This document shows, piece by piece, positions 1-6,175 of a stretch of DNA of 6,579 nucleotides. The notes under the pieces are model-generated. The model made no database searches and had not been told where the DNA came from. It was given only the letters and a program-made list of their open reading frames with translations. The position numbers and the translations under genes were made by a program. Within the stretch, counting starts at the first letter, position 1; every line of letters begins with the position of its first letter. Source of the DNA: JAGLTZ01 sp023135015 (GTDB taxonomy: Bacteria; Blakebacterota; Blakebacteria; Blakebacterales; Blakebacteraceae); NCBI GenBank assembly GCA_030631625.1, contig DAOVKT010000145.1, positions 1 through 6,579 on the forward strand, written 5' to 3'.

Positions 1-615
1 ATCGTTCACCTGTTAGGCGAGGCGCCACGCTCCTGGCTTTCACTGGTGGAGGAGATCCAGGGGAACTGGACCTTCAAAAAGGTGCAGAGGAAGCGGGATG
101 CGTTCGTGAAGCAGAACGGCACGGCGCTCCGGCTCACCGACAGCTATCTGAAAACAACCAGCCCCCTGCAGAACACCTTTCCCGACCTCATGACCATGGT
201 CTGGCATGGAATGCAGACGTTTGCCAACCGCCCGCCTACCTACCGCGTGCTTCCATTCGAGCGCCTGGAACCCAGCCACTCCATGATCATCGAAGTGGCT
301 CCAGAGGTCACGCTGCAGAAACTCGGCGTTCCTCACACCAAGTACCACGGCGAGAGCGGGATTCCGCAGGAGCGCCGCCAGGAGATCCTGAAGCAGCTTC
401 GCCTGAGCAATCTGGTCCCGATGGATGCGAGCAGCTCCTTCTACGAGGACGCTCTCAAATACGACGATGCCCTCGACGCGGTCCTCTGCGGCCTGACGAG
501 CGTCTTCTTCAACGCCGAAGCCAGTGCTCTGGGGGTGACGCTGGCAACACCCAGCCCCAACGAGATGCGGCGCGTTTCCCTGGAGGGTTGGGTCTATACC
601 CCCACCATAGCCTAG
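1..615 (+). CDS. DUF429 family protein, C-terminal part (5'-truncated by window edge)
   Basis: The frame is open from base 1 to the TAG at 613-615, giving 204 residues. The gene therefore starts upstream; the GTG at 46 is probably internal because the frame before it (IVHLLGEAPRSW...) reads like normal protein. Numbering from base 1, family-like features are the ALRLTD stretch near 42-47, a hydrophobic segment around 60-75, the strand IIEVAPEVTLQKLG at 96-109 (DUF429 proteins have an IEVxPxxxLxxLG-type strand here), a basic RRQEIL helix near 125-130, the acidic helix DDALDAVLCGL at 155-165, and the terminal EGWVYTP at 195-201. DUF429 is predicted to have an RNase H-like fold with acidic active-site residues; its biochemical role is not established. 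It lies 54 bp upstream of dinB on the same strand and could be cotranscribed. The family call rests on motif order recalled from the family; function is not assigned. Confidence 0.75.
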   Translation: MVHLLGEAPRSWLSLVEEIQGNWTFKKVQRKRDAFVKQNGTALRLTDSYLKTTSPLQNTFPDLMTMVWHGMQTFANRPPTYRVLPFERLEPSHSMIIEVAPEVTLQKLGVPHTKYHGESGIPQERRQEILKQLRLSNLVPMDASSSFYEDALKYDDALDAVLCGLTSVFFNAEASALGVTLATPSPNEMRRVSLEGWVYTPTIA

Positions 616-656
616 GACAGCAGCGGTTCTTTCGCGCAATCTCTGCGTCAGGCTTC

Positions 657-674
657 CTCATGTATTGTCATGAG
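657..674. promoter_or_regulatory. Inverted repeat CTCATG-N6-CATGAG over the dinB start codon, candidate operator
   Basis: A perfect 6-bp inverted repeat with a 6-bp spacer (TATTGT) spans 657-674 and includes the dinB ATG at 670-672. Position and 18-bp size would suit a dimeric repressor such as an SOS regulator, or an mRNA hairpin masking the start codon. It does not match the E. coli (CTGT-N8-ACAG) or Bacillus (GAAC-N4-GTTC) LexA box. A 6-bp dyad can arise by chance, so this is only a candidate. Confidence 0.25.
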
Positions 675-1905
675 TGAGCGGGCCATCGTGCATCTGGACA
701 TGGACGCCTTCTTCGTGGCGGTGGAACAGGTGGCGGATCCCTCTCTCAGAGGGCGGCCGGTGATCGTGGCCTTCGGGGGGCTTTACGCCCCTCGCACGGC
801 GGTCGCTTCGTGCTCCTACGAAGTGCGCGAGACGGGGGTTGGATCGGGAATGCCGTTGAAGAGGGCCCGCAAGCTGTGCCCCGATGCGGTGATACTGCCC
901 GGCAACCCTGACCTGTACGCTCGGGCCTCCCGGGCGCTCTTCGGCATCCTGCGCGATTACAGCCCGGTGGTGGAGCCTGCGAGCCAGGATGAGGCCTACC
1001 TCGACCTGAGCGGCACCGGCCGCCTGTTCGGTGTTCCCGCCGATGTGGGGAGCCGCATCCAGCACGAGGTACGCGAGCGGCTGCGCCTGGATGCCTCGGT
1101 CGGCCTGGGGAGCAACAAGCTGCTCAGCAAGGTGGCGGCCCAGTGTGCGAAGCCGGCCGGGTTCTGCGACGTGAGCCCGGGCTGGGAGGAGGCTTTCCTG
1201 CGTCCCCTGCACGTGCGCCGCCTGCCCGGTGTGGGGGTGGTCACTGAGCGGCGCCTGCTCGATTTTAACCTGCACCTCTGTGGGGAGGTGGCGGCGGTTC
1301 CCATCCGCTACCTGGAAATGGCCTTCGGGGTGAACGGGCGTCTGCTGAGCGAGCGCTCACGCGGAGTGGACCGCAGCCCGGTTCAGCCCCGCGGGCCGGC
1401 GCGTTCGGCAGGGGCGGCGATGACCTTCGACGTCGACACCAATGACCAGCCTGCGATCGAGGCGGCCCTGCGCCGCCTGGTGGAACAGGCGACGGGGCGT
1501 CTGCGCCGGCACGGACGATTGGCCCGCACCGTGGCCGTGCGGTTGCGGTTCGCCGATGGGATCGACCACTCCCGTCAGCAGACGCTGGCTGCGGCCACCG
1601 ACCTCGAGCGGGACATTGCCCCCCTTGCCCGGAAGCTGCTGGAGGGATTGTGGGAACGGCGGATACGGGTCAGGCAGGTCGGGGTGCACCTGAGCGGGCT
1701 GGAGGGTGGAATAGAGCAGGTGGACCTCTTCGACGATTCCACAGGAGCGAAAGGCTGGACTCCCACCCGCGCCCAGAAGGGGAGGGCACTGGCGGGGGCG
1801 GTGGACCGGGTGCGCCAGCGCTACGGCTTCGGGGTCATATCCTCCGCGCTCGCACTCTGCGCTCCCAGGGGGCAGATGGACCCGGCCAGGGCGGAGTGCG
1901 CGTGA
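670..1905 (+). CDS. dinB: Y-family DNA polymerase IV (DinB-like), partner of DnaE2
   Basis: 411-residue translesion DNA polymerase expected to insert nucleotides opposite damaged template bases. The palm begins with LDMDAFFVAVE (catalytic D10; F15 is the likely steric gate against ribonucleotides). The second catalytic motif is SQDEAYLD, with D107 and E108. Finger residues include RTAVASCSYEVR (42-53) and SGMPLKRARKLCP (59-71). A thumb helix-hairpin-helix reads LPGVGVVTERRLL (185-197), and the little finger spans roughly 245-345. QVDLF at 350-354 matches the beta-clamp binding consensus. The tail after 365 includes a basic VDRVRQRYGFGVI segment. Length is slightly above the usual 350-400. The ATG at 670 gives the expected spacing to the DMD motif, but no good Shine-Dalgarno precedes it. 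dnaE2 follows after 19 bp, so this gene holds the position of imuB. Unlike typical ImuB it retains all catalytic acids. The Gln in SQDEA replaces the usual Ile or Val. Confidence 0.93.
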   Translation: MSERAIVHLDMDAFFVAVEQVADPSLRGRPVIVAFGGLYAPRTAVASCSYEVRETGVGSGMPLKRARKLCPDAVILPGNPDLYARASRALFGILRDYSPVVEPASQDEAYLDLSGTGRLFGVPADVGSRIQHEVRERLRLDASVGLGSNKLLSKVAAQCAKPAGFCDVSPGWEEAFLRPLHVRRLPGVGVVTERRLLDFNLHLCGEVAAVPIRYLEMAFGVNGRLLSERSRGVDRSPVQPRGPARSAGAAMTFDVDTNDQPAIEAALRRLVEQATGRLRRHGRLARTVAVRLRFADGIDHSRQQTLAAATDLERDIAPLARKLLEGLWERRIRVRQVGVHLSGLEGGIEQVDLFDDSTGAKGWTPTRAQKGRALAGAVDRVRQRYGFGVISSALALCAPRGQMDPARAECA

Positions 1906-1925
1906 TGAGCAGGGGTAAGGTCTGA
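1905..1925 (+). other. Six-codon mini-ORF joining dinB to dnaE2 by two TGATG overlaps
   Basis: The dinB stop TGA (1903-1905) shares its A with an ATG at 1905-1907. That ATG opens a six-codon frame (MSRGKV) ending in TGA at 1923-1925, which shares its A with the dnaE2 ATG at 1925-1927. TGATG overlaps are a known arrangement for translational coupling by re-initiation, so this could relay ribosomes from dinB to dnaE2. The peptide itself is unlikely to matter, and chance formation in a short gap is possible. Confidence 0.35.
1911..1920 (+). promoter_or_regulatory. Ribosome binding site of dnaE2
   Basis: The purine-rich AGGGGTAAGG lies just before the ATG at 1925. AGGGG ends 9 nt upstream of the start, a normal spacing, and supports ATG 1925 as the true start. 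It sits inside the 19-bp dinB-dnaE2 gap, so dnaE2 has its own initiation signal as well as possible coupling to dinB. Confidence 0.6.
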
Positions 1926-4900
1926 TGCCCTTCGTCCATCTGTGCGTCCATTCCAACCACTCTTTCCTGCGCGGGGGCAGCACACCGGCGGAGCTGTGCG
2001 AGCAGGCGGCGAGTGTGGGCATGGAAGCCCTGGCCCTGACCGATGTCAACGGTCTCTACGGGATAGTTCCGTTCGTGAAGGCTGCGCAGAAAGCTGGGTT
2101 GAAGCCGATCGTGGGGGTGGACCTGCGTGAGCCGCTGCCCGCCGGTGTGGACGGATACCGGGACGGTGCAGAGTCCTCCCTCTCCAGGAGGGGATTTATC
2201 GAGAGGATGGGGGTGGAGAACAGGGTAGGGAACCTTATGGATCGCCCCAAAAGAGCGATTCTCCTGGTGGAGTCGCAAGAAGGGTATTCTACGTTATGCC
2301 AGATAATTAGCGATCGTCACTTAATGGATAACTTTAACCTTCGTGAGACCCTTGAGGACAGGGGGCTGGGGGTCGTGGTGCTCTCGGACGATCTGGCCTT
2401 GCTGGCCTCGCTGGTAAGGTCACGGGGCGGTGACAGCCACGCCCTGGCGCTGTGCGGGTGGAAGCCGTGGAGGCGTACCCTTGTGGAGGCAGGGAGGATG
2501 GGGTTGCTGCGGGCGGGCCTGAAGACGATCGCCACCAACGATGTCTGGTTCGCACAGCCGTGGGACCACTGGCGGCACCATCTGCTGACTGCTATTGGTC
2601 TGAACGTAGCGCTCTCCGCTGTCCCCGGCCACCTGATGGCTTCCCGGCAGGCCTGGTTGAAGGGTCTTGGGGGGATGGAACAGGAATTCGAGGAAGTTCC
2701 TGAAGCTGTGCGCAACGCTGCCGAACTGGCCGAGGCGTGCGAGGGCGGACCACCCCTGGGTCAGCTGCTGCTGCCCAGTTTTCTGCAATCGTGGAACGGG
2801 TCCCTTAAGCACCTGCGGGAGCAGTGCCTGCGCGGGGTGGTCTGGCGTTACGGGACGCGAGAGCAGCCCCGGCAGACGATGGGGCAGATATACCCCACAG
2901 ACGATCCATGGTGCCCCGTGCCGGGCCGCTCCGGTGAGATGCCCGTCCCCGATCCGGCCCGGCTGCGTGACGACGTGCGCCGTCAGCTTGAGCACGAGTT
3001 GGGTATAATCGCCGAGATGGGCTACGCCGACTACTTCCTGGTGGTGGCCGATATAGTCCGCTACGCCCGCCAGGAGGGCATTCCTACCTGCGGCCGGGGC
3101 TCGGCGGCCAACAGTGTGGTGGCGTACACGCTGGGGCTCACCCACGTCGATCCCCTGGCCCACGACCTCTACTTCGAACGCTTTCTCAACCAGGGTCGCT
3201 CCGACGCCCCAGACGTGGACATCGACTTTTCCTGGCGTGACCGCGACCGGGTGCTGGGGTATGCCTACCGCACCTACGGCGAGGAGCGGGTGGCCATGAT
3301 CGCCACGCTCGTTACCTTCCAGGGGCGTGCGGCCGTGCGAGAGGTGGCTAAGGTGCACGGGCTTCCCGAAGGTGAGATAGCCGAGGTGACGAAGCGGCTG
3401 GGCTGGTTCGCCGGGGCGAGGCAGCTGCGTGAGAAGATCGCCACCAACCCCCGCTTCAGGGGGATCGACCTGACCGAAGAGCCGTGGAACACCGTGCTGG
3501 CGGCGGCGGAGCAGCTGGATGATTTCCCCCGGCATCTGGGCGTTCACCCCGGGGGGATAGTAATCGCGCCCGGGCGTATGACCGACCACGTCCCGGTGGA
3601 GAGGGCGACCAAGGGGCTGGTGATCACCCAGTGGGATATGTACCCCGTTGAAGATGCCGGTCTGGTGAAGATCGACCTGCTTGGGAACCGCTCCCTGGCG
3701 GTCATCGAAGACGCCTGCAACGATGTGGACCGCTTCCACGGGCACAAGATCTCCTATGTCCATTTCAACCCGACCGAGGACCGGGCCACGCGGGTTCTGG
3801 TGGGTCGGGGGGACACGGTGGGGTGTTTCTACGTGGAGAGCCCCGCCACCAGAGGACTCCTGCGCAAACTCGACTGCGATGATTTCGACACCCTGGTGGC
3901 CGCCTCGAGCATAATCCGGCCCGGTGTCTCCTCCAGCGGCATGATGCAGGCCTATATAGAGCGCCACAACGGCGCCCCCTTCACCTACCTCCATCCGAAA
4001 ATGAAGGAACTGCTGGGGGACACACACGGTGTGATGTGCTACCAGGAGGATGTGATCAAGGTGGCTCACCATATTGCCGGCATGTCGCTGGCCGACGCCG
4101 ACGGCCTGCGCAAGAGCATGGGCAAGAAGCGTGACTTCGAGAGGATCGATCGCTACCGGCAGCAGTTCATGCAGGGGGCCACCTGTCGGGGGGTGGAGCC
4201 GGACACGGCAGCCGAGCTGTGGCGCCAGATAGAGTCGTTCGGGGGCTACTCCTTCTGCAAGGCGCACTCGGCATCGTACGCGCTGGTTTCATTCCAGGCC
4301 GCTTACCTGCGCGCACACTACCCGGCGGAACTGATGGCGGCGGTCCTCTCCAACTACGGAGGGTTCTACACCACTTTCGCCTACATCTCTGAAGCGGTGC
4401 GAATGGGGCTGGAGCTGCGCGGCCCTGACATCAATGAGAGCAGGATACCCTATACAGGGTACACCTGGCCGGCCGCTGTGGAGGCGGCCGAGAGCCTCGC
4501 ACTGGGTGAGGTGAAGCTGGAAGAGCTGGGCCTGCCCGGCGGCAGGCGCGGCTGGCTGCGCGTGGGACTGTGCCAGGTGAGGGGGCTGACCGAAGAGGGC
4601 AGGCAGGCCCTGGTCGCTGCCCGGGAGGAGGACGGGCCTTTTGAGGGGTTTAATGACCTGATGGAACGCGTGCCGCTGCAGCCGACCGAAGTCGACGCGC
4701 TGATCAGGTGCGGGGCCCTCGACGGCCTGGGGGATGGAAGCCGGCCCGAACTGATGTGGCGGGCGCTGGTCTGGCGCTCGGCCGCGAGCCGGAACGGCTC
4801 GGGGGACGTAATAGAGCTGCCGCTCGATCTCCCCCTGGCAGAGGCGCCCCCCCGTGTACCCCAGTACGACGAGCAGACTATACTTGCCTTCGAAGCTGAG

Positions 4901-5323
4901 ACCCTCGACTTCCTGGTCAGCTCCCACCCTCTGGTGCTCTACGGGGAAGCGATCGCCCGGGCGGCGGAGGAGAAGGGCCCACCCCTGATAGAGGCGGGGG
5001 ATCTGGAGAGATATTTGGGAAAGAGGGTGCGCCTTGTGGGGTGGAGGGTGACCGCCAAGCCGATCCGCACCATACACAACGAGGTGATGGAGTTCATCTC
5101 ATTCGAGGACACCACCGCCCTTTATGAAGTAACCGTTTTCCCCCGCCAGTACAGGCGGTACGCGCCCGAGCTCCTGACCAGGGGGCCCTTCATCCTGACC
5201 GGGACGGTGGAGGAGGATTGGGGGGCGATTTCGGTATCGATGGAGCGCCTGAAGGTCCTGGGTAGATGCATTCTAAGTCTTACTGACCTCCGCCAGACGT
5301 GGAAATGCATTCAACAGGGATGA
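1925..5323 (+). CDS. dnaE2: Error-prone C-family DNA polymerase, DnaE2/ImuC type
   Basis: 1132-residue DNA polymerase III alpha-like enzyme, probably the extender in lesion bypass. Domains: PHP (about 1-270), palm/fingers (about 345-850), helix-hairpin-helix (about 875-935), and a C-terminal OB fold (about 1034-1112). Polymerase signatures are CGRGSAANS (389-397), the first two catalytic aspartates in PDVDIDF (D432, D434), and the third in KIDLLG (D584). HLGVHPGG (537-544), SSIIRPGV (661-668), YQEDVIKVAHH (706-716) and GGYSFCKAHSASYA (773-786) are also seen. PHP metal motifs are degraded: HSN (9-11) for HxH, TDV (39-41) for TDH, GVD (64-66) for GxE, NDVW (205-208) for NDxH; intrinsic proofreading is unlikely. 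No QxxLF-type clamp motif is visible around 960-972, where DnaE1 usually has one. Lengths of about 1050-1150 are usual for DnaE2-type enzymes. A role as main replicase cannot be excluded, but the dinB linkage argues for DnaE2. Confidence 0.92.
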   Translation: MPFVHLCVHSNHSFLRGGSTPAELCEQAASVGMEALALTDVNGLYGIVPFVKAAQKAGLKPIVGVDLREPLPAGVDGYRDGAESSLSRRGFIERMGVENRVGNLMDRPKRAILLVESQEGYSTLCQIISDRHLMDNFNLRETLEDRGLGVVVLSDDLALLASLVRSRGGDSHALALCGWKPWRRTLVEAGRMGLLRAGLKTIATNDVWFAQPWDHWRHHLLTAIGLNVALSAVPGHLMASRQAWLKGLGGMEQEFEEVPEAVRNAAELAEACEGGPPLGQLLLPSFLQSWNGSLKHLREQCLRGVVWRYGTREQPRQTMGQIYPTDDPWCPVPGRSGEMPVPDPARLRDDVRRQLEHELGIIAEMGYADYFLVVADIVRYARQEGIPTCGRGSAANSVVAYTLGLTHVDPLAHDLYFERFLNQGRSDAPDVDIDFSWRDRDRVLGYAYRTYGEERVAMIATLVTFQGRAAVREVAKVHGLPEGEIAEVTKRLGWFAGARQLREKIATNPRFRGIDLTEEPWNTVLAAAEQLDDFPRHLGVHPGGIVIAPGRMTDHVPVERATKGLVITQWDMYPVEDAGLVKIDLLGNRSLAVIEDACNDVDRFHGHKISYVHFNPTEDRATRVLVGRGDTVGCFYVESPATRGLLRKLDCDDFDTLVAASSIIRPGVSSSGMMQAYIERHNGAPFTYLHPKMKELLGDTHGVMCYQEDVIKVAHHIAGMSLADADGLRKSMGKKRDFERIDRYRQQFMQGATCRGVEPDTAAELWRQIESFGGYSFCKAHSASYALVSFQAAYLRAHYPAELMAAVLSNYGGFYTTFAYISEAVRMGLELRGPDINESRIPYTGYTWPAAVEAAESLALGEVKLEELGLPGGRRGWLRVGLCQVRGLTEEGRQALVAAREEDGPFEGFNDLMERVPLQPTEVDALIRCGALDGLGDGSRPELMWRALVWRSAASRNGSGDVIELPLDLPLAEAPPRVPQYDEQTILAFEAETLDFLVSSHPLVLYGEAIARAAEEKGPPLIEAGDLERYLGKRVRLVGWRVTAKPIRTIHNEVMEFISFEDTTALYEVTVFPRQYRRYAPELLTRGPFILTGTVEEDWGAISVSMERLKVLGRCILSLTDLRQTWKCIQQG

Positions 5324-6145
5324 GGGTATCTCTACTCCGGCGCCCGACAGCCGGGCCATCATTTCGAGTGCGTTGGCAGGCGCCTGACCCTGGTAGTGAT
5401 TATTGAAAATGATGAATGCACGGCTGAGCTGGGGCGCCAGCCGCTCTATTGCCTCAGCCCACGGCTGGAGTTCTTCCGGGTCGTAGAGATAATTATATCG
5501 TTCATCAACGCCGGCCTCTTCGCTGAACCAGCTCTCCCTGTTCTGTCCATGGAGGCGGAAGTAGCCAATCGAGGCGGTCACTTCTTCGGTCTTATCCAGG
5601 CTGCGGCCGATGACCGGCTGGTCGATGTTGCAGAAGGCCACACCCTGCTCGCGCAGCCATTCATACACTTCGGGTGTGTCCCATGAAGCGTGACGGACTT
5701 CTAGTGCCAGGGGGTACTCACCGAATGTTTCAAAGAGGTCTTTCAGATACCTGGCGCTCGACCTGCTGCCCTTGAAAGACCATGGGAACTGGCATAGGAC
5801 CGCACCCAGACGGCCGGAATCATGGAGCGGGTTCATTGATTCCCTGACCTGTTCGACGGCCTCCCGGTCGAGGGTGCGTGGCGCGTGGGTGAAGTGCTTC
5901 CACAGCTTGGCTGTAAAGATGAAGTTTGGATTGTCTTCTACGCGGCGCACCCACGATTCGGCGACATTAGGTCTGGGAGGGCGGTAGAAGGTGCTGTTTA
6001 CCTCGATGGTATCGAAGAAATCCTTCAGGTAGGCGAGCTGATCGAACTTTGAAGGTGCTCCCTGTGGATAGACACGCCCCTGCCAATCGTCATACGACCA
6101 GCCGGCCGGTCCGATACGAATTTCGGCTCCAGTCACTTGACGCAC
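5273..6145 (-). CDS. DUF72 family protein (YecE-like, TIM-barrel fold)
   Basis: 290-residue protein with the full set of DUF72 motifs in order: IGPAGWSYDDW (11-21), EVNSTFYRPP (48-57), TAKLWKHFTH (78-87), QFPWSF (119-124), EVRHASW (149-155), YFRLHGQNRESWF (195-207) and FNNHYQGQAPANA (247-259). The family adopts a TIM-barrel-like fold; its reaction is not established, though conserved polar residues clustered at one end suggest an enzyme. Length is within the usual 240-300. GTG at 6145 is the first start after an in-frame stop; a second GTG at 6136 is also possible, and neither has a clear Shine-Dalgarno. No signal peptide or membrane segment is seen. Its last 51 bp overlap the end of dnaE2 on the other strand. 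Its start is 30 bp from that of the divergent exported TPR gene. GC appears somewhat lower than in the polymerase genes. Confidence 0.92.
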   Translation of the reverse strand: MRQVTGAEIRIGPAGWSYDDWQGRVYPQGAPSKFDQLAYLKDFFDTIEVNSTFYRPPRPNVAESWVRRVEDNPNFIFTAKLWKHFTHAPRTLDREAVEQVRESMNPLHDSGRLGAVLCQFPWSFKGSRSSARYLKDLFETFGEYPLALEVRHASWDTPEVYEWLREQGVAFCNIDQPVIGRSLDKTEEVTASIGYFRLHGQNRESWFSEEAGVDERYNYLYDPEELQPWAEAIERLAPQLSRAFIIFNNHYQGQAPANALEMMARLSGAGVEIPSSLLNAFPRLAEVSKT

Positions 6146-6165
6146 CTGAAAAGGTCTTTTAGGTT
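6137..6165 (+). promoter_or_regulatory. Candidate sigma70-type promoter for the exported TPR gene
   Basis: TTGACG at 6137-6142 matches the -35 consensus at five of six positions. A 17-bp spacer leads to TAGGTT at 6160-6165, a weak -10 that keeps the key T, A and final T. Transcription would begin near 6172, only a few bases before the ATG at 6176, giving a nearly leaderless mRNA. The -35 lies inside the 5' end of the DUF72 gene. Confidence 0.35.
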
Positions 6166-6175
6166 CTCAGCAATC

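Noticed and set aside
40..639. Minus-strand frame of 199 codons opposite the DUF429 gene
   Set aside because: Antisense shadow of a coding frame that carries recognisable family motifs; no start signal or family resemblance.
616..669. Search for a classical LexA box or sigma70 promoter in the DUF429-dinB gap
   Set aside because: No CTGT-N8-ACAG, GAAC-N4-GTTC or GTTC-N7-GTTC match. The TATTGT in the dyad would place transcription start after the dinB ATG, so it is not called as a -10.
660..677. Five-codon upstream ORF (ATG at 660) overlapping the dinB start
   Set aside because: Very short, no Shine-Dalgarno, and it arises from the CATG repeats of the dyad; no support for a regulatory role beyond chance.
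2420..4267. Very long open frame (615 codons) on the minus strand opposite dnaE2
   Set aside because: It lies wholly within the well-supported polymerase gene. Its translation shows no recognisable family and is rich in His, Pro, Gly and Gln, as expected for the antisense of a GC-rich gene.
5342..5356. Small hairpin GCCCG-N5-CGGGC downstream of the dnaE2 stop
   Set aside because: Only five base pairs with no T-tract after it, and it lies inside the DUF72 coding region, so it does not qualify as an intrinsic terminator.
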